NCBI RefSeq assembly: GCF_014170375.1
Contig: NZ_LZZW01000029.1
Location: 167,815-231,814 of the forward strand
Origin: Variovorax sp. UMC13
Lineage (GTDB): Bacteria; Pseudomonadota; Gammaproteobacteria; Burkholderiales; Burkholderiaceae_C
Length of the DNA stretch: 64,000 nucleotides
Direction: 5' to 3'
Shown: one piece after another, positions 24,438-33,621 of the stretch
Position numbering within the stretch: the stretch's first letter is position 1
Layout of the letters: the number at the start of each line of letters is the position of its first letter
The notes under the pieces: model-generated
Seen by the model: only the letters and a program-made list of their open reading frames with translations
Database searches by the model: none
Told to the model about the DNA's origin: nothing
Program-made: the position numbers and the translations under genes

Positions 24438-25094
24438 ATGCAAACACATCTCTCGAAGGCCGCCGGGCTGCAGCGCCTGGCCTACGGCGCCGCGGCCGGG
24501 CTGGCCGTGGGCCTGGTGCCCTGGCCCCTGGGCGGCATCGCGCGCGGCCTGCTGGGCTGGACCTGCGGCACGCTGGTCTACCTGCTGCTGGCCTGGTGGC
24601 TGGCCGAGACCTTCGACGCCGAGCGCACGCGGGCGCGCTCCCAGTCGCTGGACCAGCCCAACGTGCTGATCCTGGTCATCACGCTCACGGCGGTGGCCGC
24701 GTCGGCCTCGGCCATCACCATGATGCTGCAGCAGGTCAAGCAGCTCGACGGCATCGAGCGGGCCGCCCACATCGCGCTGGGCATGTTCGCGCTCGCGGCC
24801 TCATGGCTGCTGATCCACACGATCTACGCCTTCCACTACGCCCACCGCTACTACCAGACCGAGATGCAGAAGACCGAGGCCGGTCCGGGCCTGGACTTCC
24901 CGGGCAAGCTGGACCCGGACTACTTCGACTTCCTCTACTTCTCCTTCGTGATCGGCATGACCTCGCAGGTCTCGGACGTGCAGGTCACCTCGCGCGTGAT
25001 GCGGCGCATCACGCTGGTGCACGGCGTGCTGGCCTTCGCGTTCAACATGCTGGTGCTGGCGCTCTCGATCAACGTGGTGGCCGGGAGTATTTGA
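24438..25094 (+). CDS. DUF1345 membrane protein
   Basis: A 218-residue protein with five membrane segments: RLAYGAAAGLAVGLVPW, GTLVYLLLAWWLAETF, LILVITLTAVAASASAITMM, AAHIALGMFALAASWLLIH and VLAFAFNMLVLALSINVVAG. The segment PDYFDFLYFSFVIGMTSQVSD between the last two is diagnostic of DUF1345. Function unknown. It begins 5 bp after the MocR stop; GTG at 24429 (GTGA overlap) is an alternative start. Confidence 0.85.
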   Translation: MQTHLSKAAGLQRLAYGAAAGLAVGLVPWPLGGIARGLLGWTCGTLVYLLLAWWLAETFDAERTRARSQSLDQPNVLILVITLTAVAASASAITMMLQQVKQLDGIERAAHIALGMFALAASWLLIHTIYAFHYAHRYYQTEMQKTEAGPGLDFPGKLDPDYFDFLYFSFVIGMTSQVSDVQVTSRVMRRITLVHGVLAFAFNMLVLALSINVVAGSI

Positions 25095-25155
25095 CTCGCC
25101 TCCTCCCTCCCCCTACCGGCGTCCCACGAAAGAGAAAGGCGCGTTCGGGTCGGCG

Positions 25156-26091
25156 TCAGCGCTGCTTGCCGAGTTTCACCAGCCCCGTCGACAGCGCCAC
25201 GCCGCAGACGATCACCGCCGCACACACCAGCATCCACTGCGTGATGTGCTCGCCCAGGAACACGGTGCCGTAGAACACCGCGAACACCGGCACCAGGAAG
25301 GTCACGGTCAGCGCGCGCGCCGGGCCGGCGCGTTCGATCAGGCGGAAGAACAGGATGTAGGCCAGGCCGGTGCAGGCCACGCCCAGCACGACCAGCGCGA
25401 GCCAGGCGCGCAGGCTGGGCATCTTCTCGGGCCAGAACCACAGCGCGGGCAGCGCGAGGAACAGCGTGGCGCCGAGCTGGCTGCCGGTGGCGGTGGCCAG
25501 GGCCGGCACGCCACCGAGGTGGCGCCGCGTGGCGCTGGCCGCCACGCCGTAGCAGAGGCAGGCGCCCAGGCAGGCCAGCACGGCCCAGGTGGCGCCGTAG
25601 CCGCTGGCATCGGCGTGCAGGCCGGCGCTGCGGCTGGCCAGCATCGCGACCCCGGTGAAGCCGATCACCAGCCCGACGATGCGCGAGCCGCTGGGCCGTT
25701 CGCTGAACCAGGCCCAGGCCACCAGGGCGCCGAACATCGGCACGGTGGCGTTGAGCACGGCCGCGAGCCCGCTGTTGATGGTGAGCAGCGCGAAGCAGAA
25801 CAGCGCGAAGGGCAGGCCCGAGTTGAGGATGCCGATCACGAAGCTGGCCTTCCAGTGCTGCCGCAGCGCCGCGGCCTGGCCGCGCAGGAACAGCAGCGGC
25901 AGCAGGAACAGCGCGGCCACCGTGACCCGCACCGCGGCCGCCGGCAGCGCGCCGAATTCGGCCGCGCCGATGCGCATGAACAGGAAGGATGCGCCCCACA
26001 GCGCCCCCAGCAGCACGAGGTCGAGGAGCCAGGCGTTGGAGGCCTTGGGCGAGGCGAGGGGGGAGACGGTGTTGTTGTTGGTTGTTGTCAT
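25156..26091 (-). CDS. EamA/RhaT family (DMT) transporter
   Basis: A 311-residue membrane protein with ten predicted helices in two EamA repeats of about 140 residues each; LVLLGALWGASFLFMRIGA opens the first and the second starts near WAVLACLGACLCYGVAA. Members export amino acids or other metabolites; no substrate can be read here. The hydrophilic Asn/Thr-rich N-terminus (first 20 residues) is not part of the fold. Divergent from nothing nearby: ogt lies 39 bp upstream on the same strand and may share a transcript. Confidence 0.88.
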   Translation of the reverse strand: MTTTNNNTVSPLASPKASNAWLLDLVLLGALWGASFLFMRIGAAEFGALPAAAVRVTVAALFLLPLLFLRGQAAALRQHWKASFVIGILNSGLPFALFCFALLTINSGLAAVLNATVPMFGALVAWAWFSERPSGSRIVGLVIGFTGVAMLASRSAGLHADASGYGATWAVLACLGACLCYGVAASATRRHLGGVPALATATGSQLGATLFLALPALWFWPEKMPSLRAWLALVVLGVACTGLAYILFFRLIERAGPARALTVTFLVPVFAVFYGTVFLGEHITQWMLVCAAVIVCGVALSTGLVKLGKQR

Positions 26092-26130
26092 AAGGGTGGT
26101 CGAGAACGGCGCGCGAACGCACGCCCGATG

Positions 26131-26628
26131 CTAGCGGGCGCCTTCGAGGGCCAGCAGCGCGGTCTTGCGTTCGAGCCCGCCCGCATAGCCGGTGAGCGAG
26201 CCGTCGGCGCCGAGCACGCGGTGGCAGGGCACGATCACGCTGATCGGGTTGCGGCCGACCGCGGCCCCGACCGCGCGCACCGCCGCCGGGTTGCCCACGC
26301 GCTGGCTCAGCGTGCCGTAGCTGGTGGTCTGGCCCGCGGGAATGGCCAGCAGCGCCTGCCACACGGCCTGCTGGAAGGCGGTGCCGTGCGACAGGTCCAG
26401 CGGCAGGTCGAAATCGCTGCGGGTGCCTGCGAAGTAGTCCTGCAGCTGCGCCGCGGCCTCGCGCAGCACCGGGTGCGCGTCGTCGGGCTGCCAGCCGCGC
26501 ATGTCGGGCAGGTGGCGCTGCCGGTCGAACCAGAGCCCGGCCAGGCCGTCGTCGGTGGCGGCCAGCGTGACGCCGCCGAGCGCGGTGTCGACATGCAGCG
26601 TGCGGAGGAGGGGGGTCTTGAACTTCAT
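26131..26628 (-). CDS. ogt: Methylated-DNA-[protein]-cysteine S-methyltransferase
   Basis: A 165-residue Ogt/MGMT protein that removes alkyl groups from O6-alkylguanine. Acceptor Cys135 lies in the motif PCHRV; the helix-turn-helix with Arg finger is represented by GTLSQRVGNPAAVRAVGAAV (about 105-124). The start ATG overlaps the stop of the Ada-AlkA gene (ATGA, 26625-26628), so two alkylation-repair activities are co-translated. Confidence 0.92.
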   Translation of the reverse strand: MKFKTPLLRTLHVDTALGGVTLAATDDGLAGLWFDRQRHLPDMRGWQPDDAHPVLREAAAQLQDYFAGTRSDFDLPLDLSHGTAFQQAVWQALLAIPAGQTTSYGTLSQRVGNPAAVRAVGAAVGRNPISVIVPCHRVLGADGSLTGYAGGLERKTALLALEGAR

Positions 26629-28160
26629 GGCGTGCTCCGTTCGAGGGAAGGGGCGGGCGGCGTGTGCCAGGCGCGCAGCACCGCATAGCTGCGCCAGGGC
26701 CGCCAGGCCTGCGAGGCCTCGGCCGCGGCGCGGGCCGTGCCCACGCCCAGCGCCTTCTGCAGCGCCACGTCGCCCGAGGGAAAGGCATCGGGCCAGCGCA
26801 GCGCGCGCATCGCGATGTACTGCGCGGTCCAGTCGCCGATGCCCGGCAGCGCCTGCAGCGCGGCCAGGGTGGCCGGCACGTCGGCGCCCGCATGCAGCGC
26901 CAGCCGGCCCGAGGCCACCTCGTGCGCCAGCGCCTGCAGCGCCGCCTGCCGCTGGCGCACGATGCCCAACTGGCCCAGCGCGTCGCCGCTGGCCGCCGCG
27001 ATCGCGGCCGGCGTGGGGAACAGGTGGGTCAGCCCGGCGACCGGCGTCTCGACGGGCTCGCCGAAGGCCGCCACCAGCCGAGAGCCCAGGGTGCGCGCCG
27101 CGGCCACCGTGATCTGCTGGCCCAGCACCGCGCGCACCGCCAGCTCGAAGCCGTCGACCGTGCCGGGCACGCGCAGGCCGTCGCCCAGCGGGAAGGTGGC
27201 GTGCAGCAACGCGTTGATGGCCATCGGCTCGGCATCGAGGTCGAGCAGGGCGCGCACCCGGCTGATCACCACCGGCAGCGCGCCGGCCAGCGTGTCGCTC
27301 ACGGCCAGCTGCAGCTGCTCGCGCGCCGGGTCGAAGCGCAGCGCGATCCAGCCGGTGCAGGCGCGGCCCGCATGCTGGACGCGCAAGGTGCGCGCGAAAC
27401 GCGTGCCGCCGGCATCGAAGGCCTCGACGCCCTGCAGCGCGCGCCGCGCGAAGAAGCCCAGCACCGCATCCACGTCGTAGGGCGGGCGATAGCTCAGACG
27501 CACGGCGATGGTGTGGCCGCTCGGCTGGTCGCCGGCGCGCCGCAGCGCGCTCGGGTTGAGCCCGTAGTGCGCCAGGAAGGCGGCATTGAAGCGCCGCACG
27601 CTCGCGAAGCCGCTGGCCAGCGCCACCTGCGCCATCGGCAGCGCGGTGTCGGCGATCAGCTGCTTGGCCGCGAGCAGGCGCCGCGTCTGCAGGTACTGCA
27701 GCGGTGAGACGCCGAACTGGGCCTCGAAGATGCGGCGCAGGTGGCGGTCGCTCACGCCCAGGCGCTGCGCGATCTGCGCGGCGCCCGGTCCATCCTCGCT
27801 CCAGGCGTCGGGCTCGTCGATGAGCCGGGCAGCCTGCAGCGCCAGGATGCGCGAGGCGTCCTCGGTCGACCAGCTCGCCGCGCGCGGCGCCAGCTCGGGC
27901 CGGCAGCGCAGGCAGGGGCGGAAGCCCTCGGCCTCGGCCTGGGCCGCGTGGCGGAAGAAGCGGCAGTTCTCGCGCCGCGGCAGCTTCACGCGGCAGACCG
28001 GCCGGCAGTAGATGCCGGTGGAGGTCACGGCGGTGAAGAAGCTGCCGTCGAAGCGCGCATCGTGCGTGGTCATCGCCAGGTAGCAGGCGTCGCTTTCCAG
28101 CTCGGCGCCGGGTGTGCCGGGTGCGGGGGAGGAAGATGCCTGGGCCATGCGATCGATCAT
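26625..28160 (-). CDS. Ada-AlkA fusion: DNA-3-methyladenine glycosylase with Ada zinc/AraC regulatory domain
   Basis: A 511-residue three-part protein. N-terminal Ada metal-binding domain with Cys52, Cys56, Cys83 and Cys86, spaced exactly as in Ada, where the first Cys accepts methyl from phosphotriesters. An AraC-type helix-turn-helix follows (about 120-200, IAQRLGVSDRHLRRIFEAQF). The C-terminal AlkA part has the helix-hairpin-helix ALPGIGDWTAQYIAMRAL and the Asp of FPSGDVALQKAL. ATG at 28160 has a GAGAGGG site upstream; 28148 lacks one. It can both sense methylation and excise alkylated bases, with ogt as partner. Confidence 0.92.
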   Translation of the reverse strand: MIDRMAQASSSPAPGTPGAELESDACYLAMTTHDARFDGSFFTAVTSTGIYCRPVCRVKLPRRENCRFFRHAAQAEAEGFRPCLRCRPELAPRAASWSTEDASRILALQAARLIDEPDAWSEDGPGAAQIAQRLGVSDRHLRRIFEAQFGVSPLQYLQTRRLLAAKQLIADTALPMAQVALASGFASVRRFNAAFLAHYGLNPSALRRAGDQPSGHTIAVRLSYRPPYDVDAVLGFFARRALQGVEAFDAGGTRFARTLRVQHAGRACTGWIALRFDPAREQLQLAVSDTLAGALPVVISRVRALLDLDAEPMAINALLHATFPLGDGLRVPGTVDGFELAVRAVLGQQITVAAARTLGSRLVAAFGEPVETPVAGLTHLFPTPAAIAAASGDALGQLGIVRQRQAALQALAHEVASGRLALHAGADVPATLAALQALPGIGDWTAQYIAMRALRWPDAFPSGDVALQKALGVGTARAAAEASQAWRPWRSYAVLRAWHTPPAPSLERSTP

Positions 28161-28219
28161 ACGGTTGCACCCTCTCGCAAGTAGCCATTTCCGGACATCT
28201 GGCCGAAGGTGGGCATGCC

Positions 28220-28225
28220 TACAAT
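28220..28225 (+). promoter_or_regulatory. -10-like hexamer TACAAT upstream of the phosphohexomutase gene
   Basis: TACAAT sits 34 bp before the ATG at 28260, in the 99-bp divergent region with the Ada-AlkA gene. No good -35 box is visible. A CAGGG sequence lies about 8 bp before the ATG. Confidence 0.35.
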
Positions 28226-28259
28226 GGCTTCCGTTTTTGAGAACTTTCAGGGCAACGCC

Positions 28260-29642
28260 ATGCAACTCAGCGCATCGATCTTCAAGGCCTACGACATCCG
28301 GGGCGTCGTCCCCAGCACGCTCGACCCCGAGATCGCGGAAGCGCTCGGCAAGGCCTTCGGAAGCGCGGCGCGCGCGGCCGGCGAGAAATCCGTGGCGGTC
28401 GGCCGCGACGGCCGCCTGTCGGGCCCCTCGCTGGTCGAGGCGCTGATCCGCGGCCTGGTGGCCACCGGCGTCGAGGTGATCGACGTGGGCGCGGTCACCA
28501 CCCCCATGCTGTACTTCGCGGCCCACACGCTCGCCACCAGCGGCATCCAGGTCACGGGCAGCCACAACCCGCGCGACTACAACGGCTTCAAGATGGTGCT
28601 GGCCGGCCGCGCGATCTACGGCGACGACATCCAGGGCCTGCGCCAGGTCATGGAAGCCGACAGCGCCACGCTGGCCCCCGGCGGCAGCGTGCGCAAGGTC
28701 GACGTGACCGAGGCCTACACCCAGCGCATCGTCGGCGACATCAAGCTGGCCCGCCCGCTGAAGATCGTGGTCGATTCGGGCAACGGCATCGCCGGCGCTT
28801 CGGCCCCGGCGATCCTGCGCGCCATCGGCTGCGAGGTGACCGAGCTGTTCAGCGAGGTCGACGGCAACTTCCCCAACCACCATCCCGACCCGAGCAAGCC
28901 CGAGAACCTCAAGGACCTGATCGCCGCGCTCAAGGCCGGCGACGCCGAATTGGGCCTGGCCTTCGACGGCGACGGCGACCGCCTGGGCATCGTGACCCGC
29001 GAAGGCAACAACATCTACCCCGACCGCCAGATGATGCTGTTCGCGCAGGACGTGCTCTCGCGCGTGCCCGGCGGCACCATCGTCTACGACGTGAAGTGCT
29101 CGCAGCGCCTGGGTCCGGCCATCGAGGCCGCGGGCGGCGTGCCGATGATCTACAAGACCGGCCACTCGCTGATCAAGGCCAAGATGAAGGAGATCGACTC
29201 CCCGCTGGGCGGCGAGATGAGCGGCCACATCTTCTTCAAGGAGCGCTGGTTCGGCTTCGACGACGGCACCTATGCCGGCTGCCGCCTGCTCGAGATCCTG
29301 AGCAAGAGCCCCAACGCGAGCACCGTGCTCGACGGCCTGCCCACCAGCTTCTCGACGCCCGAGCTCAACGTGAAGTGCGCCGAAGGCGAGCCGCACGCGC
29401 TGGTCGACCAGCTGGTCAAGACCGTCAAGTTCCCCGCGCCCGCGAGCATCTCGACCATCGACGGCGTGCGCGTCGACTGGCCCGACGGCTTCGGCCTGAT
29501 CCGCGCCTCGAACACCACGCCGGTGCTCGTGATGCGCTTCGAGGGCCAGACCGAGGCCGCGCTGCACCGCATCGAAGCCGAGATGCTGGCGCTGCTCAAG
29601 ACCGTCAAGCCCGACTACGCGCTGGCCGAAGCCGCGCACTGA
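28260..29642 (+). CDS. Phosphomannomutase/phosphoglucomutase (AlgC/ManB type)
   Basis: A 460-residue alpha-D-phosphohexomutase, the usual length for AlgC-type enzymes. Phosphoserine loop VTGSHNPRDYNGF with Ser101, metal loop FDGDGDRLG, sugar-binding GGEMSGHIFF and C-terminal phosphate-binding RASNTTPVL are all intact. It interconverts hexose 1- and 6-phosphates for LPS, exopolysaccharide or nucleotide-sugar synthesis, in keeping with waaA directly downstream. Upstream in-frame ATGs at 28209 and 28227 are possible, but the family N-terminus begins at 28260. Confidence 0.92.
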   Translation: MQLSASIFKAYDIRGVVPSTLDPEIAEALGKAFGSAARAAGEKSVAVGRDGRLSGPSLVEALIRGLVATGVEVIDVGAVTTPMLYFAAHTLATSGIQVTGSHNPRDYNGFKMVLAGRAIYGDDIQGLRQVMEADSATLAPGGSVRKVDVTEAYTQRIVGDIKLARPLKIVVDSGNGIAGASAPAILRAIGCEVTELFSEVDGNFPNHHPDPSKPENLKDLIAALKAGDAELGLAFDGDGDRLGIVTREGNNIYPDRQMMLFAQDVLSRVPGGTIVYDVKCSQRLGPAIEAAGGVPMIYKTGHSLIKAKMKEIDSPLGGEMSGHIFFKERWFGFDDGTYAGCRLLEILSKSPNASTVLDGLPTSFSTPELNVKCAEGEPHALVDQLVKTVKFPAPASISTIDGVRVDWPDGFGLIRASNTTPVLVMRFEGQTEAALHRIEAEMLALLKTVKPDYALAEAAH

Positions 29643-29656
29643 AGGTTCCTGTCAGC

Positions 29657-31057
29657 GTGCGTTCCTTTTCGCTTCGCCTCTACGGGCTCTTCACCTCCCT
29701 GGCCCAGCCGCTGGTGCGGCGCAAGCTGCGCCGGCGCGCGGTCGCCGAACCGGGCTATGCCCATGCGGTCGAGGAGCGCTTCGGCCACTACGACGAGGCC
29801 GCGGTCGGCGCCGGCTGGTGCTGGGTGCATGCGGTCTCGCTGGGCGAGTCGCGCGCGGCCGGCATCCTGATCGCCGAGCTGCGGCGCCAGCATCCGGGGA
29901 TTCCGATCCTGCTCACCCACGGCACCGCCACCGGCCGCGAGGAGGGCGCCAAGCTGCTCGAGCCGGGCGACCTGCAGGTCTGGCAGCCCTGGGACACGCC
30001 GGCCGCCGTGGCGCGCTTCCTCGACCGCTTCGCGCCGCGCATCGGCGTGCTGATGGAAACCGAGGTCTGGCCCGAGATGGTCGCGGCCTGCCGCGAGCGC
30101 CGGATTCCGCTGGTGCTGGCCAACGCGCGGCTCAACGAGAAATCGCTGGCCTCGGCCGAGCGCCTGGGCTGGCTGGCCCGCCCCGCCTACTCGGCGCTGA
30201 CGGCCGTCTGGGCCCAGACCGAGGCCGACTCGCACCGGCTGGTGTCGCTGGGCGCCAAGGTGGCCGGCGTCTACGGCAACCTCAAGTTCGACGCCTCGCC
30301 CGATGCGCGCCAGCTCGCGACGGCGCAGAAGTTCAAGTCGCAGCTGCCGCGGCCGCTGGTCGTGCTGGCCAGCTCGCGCGACGGCGAGGAGCAGCTGCTG
30401 CTTGACGTGCTCAAGCGCTTCGGCGCCAACGCGCCGCTGCCCGAGGCCACGCCCGGCATCGACTCGATCGCGCGCCAGGTGGCAGCGGTGCAGTGGATGA
30501 TCGTGCCGCGCCACCCGCAGCGCTTCGACGAGGTCGCGGCGCTGATCGAGGCCAACGGCTTCGCAGTCGCACGGCGCAGCACCGCCGGCGCGCCCACGCA
30601 GTCGGAGATCTGGCTCGGCGATTCGCTGGGCGAGATGGCGCTGTACTACGGCCTGGCCGACGCGGCGCTGCTGGGCGGCAGCTTCGAGGACCTGGGCGGC
30701 CAGAACCTGATCGAGGCCGCGGCCTGCGGCTGCCCGGTGATCCTGGGCCCCTCGACCTTCAATTTCGCCGAGGCCGCCGACCTCGCGCTGGCCGCGGGCG
30801 CGGCGCTGCGCGTGCAGGGCATGGAGCAGGCGGTGCGTGCCGCGCTGCAGCTGGTGGGCGACCCGGTGCGGCGCGAGGCGATGGTGCAGTCGGCCCAGGC
30901 CTTCTCGTCGTCCAACCGCGGTGCCGCGGAGCGCACGGCGACGGCGGTGCTGGCGATCGCGATGCAGGCCGCGCCTTCGGAGCCGCCGGCTGCGGCGCCG
31001 AGCGCTTCGGCTTCTTCGACCGCCGAGCCCGAGCGGGCCGAGCCCACGCTCGACTGA
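29657..31057 (+). CDS. waaA: 3-deoxy-D-manno-octulosonic acid (Kdo) transferase
   Basis: A 466-residue glycosyltransferase that adds Kdo to lipid A precursor at the inner membrane. N-terminal anchor and the WaaA segment VHAVSLGESRAAGILIAELR (catalytic Glu region), THGTATGREEGAKLL, METEVWPEMV and the C-terminal nucleotide-sugar site LLGGSFEDLGGQNLIEAAAC are all present. The start is most likely GTG at 29657. The final 30 residues form an Ala/Ser/Pro-rich tail beyond the family's usual length of about 425. Convergent with tolC, 9 bp apart. Confidence 0.92.
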   Translation: MRSFSLRLYGLFTSLAQPLVRRKLRRRAVAEPGYAHAVEERFGHYDEAAVGAGWCWVHAVSLGESRAAGILIAELRRQHPGIPILLTHGTATGREEGAKLLEPGDLQVWQPWDTPAAVARFLDRFAPRIGVLMETEVWPEMVAACRERRIPLVLANARLNEKSLASAERLGWLARPAYSALTAVWAQTEADSHRLVSLGAKVAGVYGNLKFDASPDARQLATAQKFKSQLPRPLVVLASSRDGEEQLLLDVLKRFGANAPLPEATPGIDSIARQVAAVQWMIVPRHPQRFDEVAALIEANGFAVARRSTAGAPTQSEIWLGDSLGEMALYYGLADAALLGGSFEDLGGQNLIEAAACGCPVILGPSTFNFAEAADLALAAGAALRVQGMEQAVRAALQLVGDPVRREAMVQSAQAFSSSNRGAAERTATAVLAIAMQAAPSEPPAAAPSASASSTAEPERAEPTLD

Positions 31058-31070
31058 TCCGGCGGATCAG
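31054..31070. repeat. Palindrome shared by two convergent stop codons
   Basis: CTGATCC-GGC-GGATCAG is a perfect 7-bp dyad that includes the waaA stop on plus and the tolC stop on minus. It could act as a compact bidirectional 3' end, but there is no T-run. Confidence 0.4.
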
Positions 31071-32437
31071 CGCGGGGCCGGCGTGCCGCCCTGCGCCAGC
31101 ACGGCGTTGATCGGCTGCAGATCGGTCGGCGCCAGCGTGCCGTTGGCCTGGCGCAGCTTGAGGTTGCCCATCAGCACGTTGTAGCGCGCCACGGCCAGGT
31201 CGCGCTTGGTCTGGAACAGCTGGCTCTGCGAGTTGAGCACGTCGATGTTGATGCGCACCCCGACCTGGTAGCCCAGCCGGTTGGCGTCGAGCGCGCTCTG
31301 GCTCGAGGCCTCGGCCGCTTCCAGCGCCTTGACCTGGCCCGCGCCCGAGATCAGGCCCAGGTAGGCGGTGCGCGTGGCCTGCGTCACGTTGCGGCGGGTG
31401 CCTTCGAGCACCGCGCGCGACTGCTCCTCGAGCGACAGCGTCTCGCGGATCCGGTTCTCGGTCGCGAAGCCCGCGAACAGCGGCATGTTGAACACCACGC
31501 CGATGCTCGGCCCGCTGGCGCGCGTGCCCACGGTGGTCGTGAGGTTGCCCTGCGGGCTGCGCGTCACGCTGTAGCCCAGCTGGGCGTCGATGGTCGGCTT
31601 GTGGCCGGCCTCGGCCTTCTGCACCTCCAGCCCGGCCACGTCCAGGCCCAGCTGCGCCTGGCGGATCGCGGGATGCACCGCCTCGGCCTGCGCCACCCAG
31701 GCGTTCATGTCGGCCGGCACCGGGGCGGGCAGCACCACCGGCGTGGCCAGCGGCAGCGGCGCGCTGCCGGTGCGCCCGACCAGCTGGTCGAGCGCGATGC
31801 GCCGGACCTGCAGGTCGTTCTCGGCCGCGATCTCCTGCGCCACCACCAGGTCGTAGCGGGCCTGGGCCTCGCGCGAATCGGTGATGGTCGAGGTGCCGAC
31901 CTCGAAGTTGCGCTGGGCGAAGGCCAGCTGCTCGGCCACGGCCGTTTTCTGCGCGCGCACCAGCGCCAGCGTGTCCTGCGCGGCCAGCACGTCGAAGTAG
32001 CCCTGGCTCACGCGCACGATCAGGTCCTGCTCGGCCGTGGCCAGCACGGTCTGGGCGATCTCGGCCTGGCGCTTGCCCTGCTCGTAGGCGGCCCAGGCGG
32101 CCGGGCGGTAGAGCGGCTGCGTGGCGCTGATGGCCGCGCTCTGGGTGTTGAAGTTGCGCTCGCCCGAGCCCGGCGGCGCGCCCGAGATCACGTCGATGTC
32201 GAATTGGTTGCGCTGCACACTGGCCTGTGCGCCCACCTGCGGCAGGATGCCGGCCTTGGCCTGCGCGGCGCGCGCCAGGTTGGCATCGAACTGGGCCCGC
32301 GCGCTCTGGTAGCTGGCGTCGTAGTCGCGCGCCGCCTCGTAGAGCGCGAGCAGGCTCTGGCCGTGGGCCGGCAGCGCGAGCGCCGCGGCCAGCGCGGCTG
32401 CAAGAGGAAGAAGCCGGGTCACGCGGGTCGCGGGCAT
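31067..32437 (-). CDS. tolC: TolC family outer membrane efflux protein
   Basis: A 456-residue outer-membrane channel: signal peptide (about 1-24, cleavage after PAHGQ region), then two OEP repeats. LLALYEAARDYDASYQSARAQFDANLAR at the mature N-terminus is typical TolC, and LGYQVGVRINIDVLNSQSQLF is the classic C-terminal repeat text. It would serve tripartite pumps or type I secretion; no inner-membrane pump is in the window. Last gene in the order tetR-pcm-rhodanese-tolC on the minus strand. Confidence 0.9.
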   Translation of the reverse strand: MPATRVTRLLPLAAALAAALALPAHGQSLLALYEAARDYDASYQSARAQFDANLARAAQAKAGILPQVGAQASVQRNQFDIDVISGAPPGSGERNFNTQSAAISATQPLYRPAAWAAYEQGKRQAEIAQTVLATAEQDLIVRVSQGYFDVLAAQDTLALVRAQKTAVAEQLAFAQRNFEVGTSTITDSREAQARYDLVVAQEIAAENDLQVRRIALDQLVGRTGSAPLPLATPVVLPAPVPADMNAWVAQAEAVHPAIRQAQLGLDVAGLEVQKAEAGHKPTIDAQLGYSVTRSPQGNLTTTVGTRASGPSIGVVFNMPLFAGFATENRIRETLSLEEQSRAVLEGTRRNVTQATRTAYLGLISGAGQVKALEAAEASSQSALDANRLGYQVGVRINIDVLNSQSQLFQTKRDLAVARYNVLMGNLKLRQANGTLAPTDLQPINAVLAQGGTPAPR

Positions 32438-32462
32438 GGGATGCGTCCTTGGAGGATGAGGG

Positions 32463-32801
32463 TCAGTAGCGCGGGACGTTCGCGTCGCGCAGCGCCGACC
32501 AGGCATCGATGCCGCCGGCCACGTTGGCCACGTCGGCAAAGCCGTTCTGCGAGAGAAAGGCCGCCACGCGCTGGCTGCGCGCGCCGTGGTGGCACAGGCA
32601 GGCGATGCGGTGGCCCGCGTCGAGCTCGCCCAGGCGCGCGGGGATCTCGTTCATCGGGATGGCCACCAGCGTGAAGCCCTGCGGCGCGACGCTCGCGGTC
32701 TGCAGCTCCCAGGGTTCGCGCACGTCGAGCAGCACGGGCACCGCCGCGGGGTCCTGGGCGAACCAGGCGTCGAGGTCGGAGGGGCGGACTTGGTCGATCA
32801 T
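32463..32801 (-). CDS. Rhodanese-like sulfurtransferase
   Basis: A 112-residue single-domain rhodanese. VLLDVREPWEL at about 23-33 is the entry motif and Cys70 in the loop CHHGARS is the catalytic residue. It belongs to the PspE/GlpE-like class and probably acts in the cytoplasm. It lies between pcm (100 bp upstream) and tolC (25 bp downstream), a grouping common in this bacterial family. Confidence 0.9.
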   Translation of the reverse strand: MIDQVRPSDLDAWFAQDPAAVPVLLDVREPWELQTASVAPQGFTLVAIPMNEIPARLGELDAGHRIACLCHHGARSQRVAAFLSQNGFADVANVAGGIDAWSALRDANVPRY

Positions 32802-32901
32802 GAAGGTGCTTTTCGGGGTGACGCGGGGACGCAGCGGGCGGGGCCGTGCGTCGCTCTCCGCAAGAAGAGCGACAGACGCGGTGCGCGCTGCGCCGATGCG
32901 G

Positions 32902-33579
32902 CTAGAAGTTGAAGGGCGAGGGTTCGGGGAAATTCAGCAGGCGCGGCGCCACGGTGTCCCAGGGCTGCGTGGTCTCCCACTGGCCTTCGCTCACGCGGGT
33001 CACGATGTGGGTGCGCATCATGGGCTCGTTGCCGACGATGGCGCTCAACCGGCCGCCGATGTTGAGCGAGCCCAGCAGGCCCTGCGGAATGCGCGCCACC
33101 GAGCCGCTCAGCACGATCACGTCGAAGGTCGGGCCGCTGGACAGCGGCTTGGAGCCGTCGGCGTGGCGCACCTCGACGTTGGTCACGCCGTTGCGCTGCA
33201 GCGTCTTCGCGGCGCTTTCGGCCAGCCGGGCGTCGATTTCCAGCGTCAGCACCTTGGCGGCGCGGCCGGCCAGCAGCGCGGCCATGAAGCCGGAGCCGGT
33301 GCCGATCTCGAGCACCGATTCGTGCGGCTGCACCTTGAGGTCGTTGAGCGTGCGGGCCTCGATCTTCGGGGCGAGCATGGTCTGGCCGGGCTCGGCCGCA
33401 TGGTCCAGCGGCAGCTCCATGTCGAAGAAGGCCAGGGCGCGATGCACGGCGGGCACGTAGTCCTCGCGGCGGATCGTGTTGAGCAGCTCGAGGACCAGCG
33501 GGTCGTGCACGTCCCAGGGACGGATCTGCTGCTCGATCATGTTGAAGCGCAGACGCTCGTGGGTGGCGGGGGTGTTCAT
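32902..33579 (-). CDS. pcm: Protein-L-isoaspartate O-methyltransferase family protein
   Basis: A 225-residue SAM-dependent methyltransferase. RFNMIEQQIRPW opens the domain, LAPKIEARTLNDLKVQPHESVLEIGTGSG covers the substrate region and SAM motif I, and LTLEIDARLAESA follows. The canonical Pcm 'TISQP' segment reads TMLAP here, as in the alpha/beta-proteobacterial Pcm relatives, so true isoaspartyl repair activity is plausible but not certain. Encoded 42 bp after tetR. Confidence 0.85.
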   Translation of the reverse strand: MNTPATHERLRFNMIEQQIRPWDVHDPLVLELLNTIRREDYVPAVHRALAFFDMELPLDHAAEPGQTMLAPKIEARTLNDLKVQPHESVLEIGTGSGFMAALLAGRAAKVLTLEIDARLAESAAKTLQRNGVTNVEVRHADGSKPLSSGPTFDVIVLSGSVARIPQGLLGSLNIGGRLSAIVGNEPMMRTHIVTRVSEGQWETTQPWDTVAPRLLNFPEPSPFNF

Positions 33580-33621
33580 GTGTTTCTCTTTTCGGAGTGG
33601 GGCTCAGGCAAACCCACGATT

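Noticed and set aside
28161..29639. Apparent 490-residue N-terminal extension of the Ada-AlkA protein
   Set aside because: The extension is the antisense of the phosphohexomutase gene, with no family resemblance; a ribosome site supports the start at 28160.
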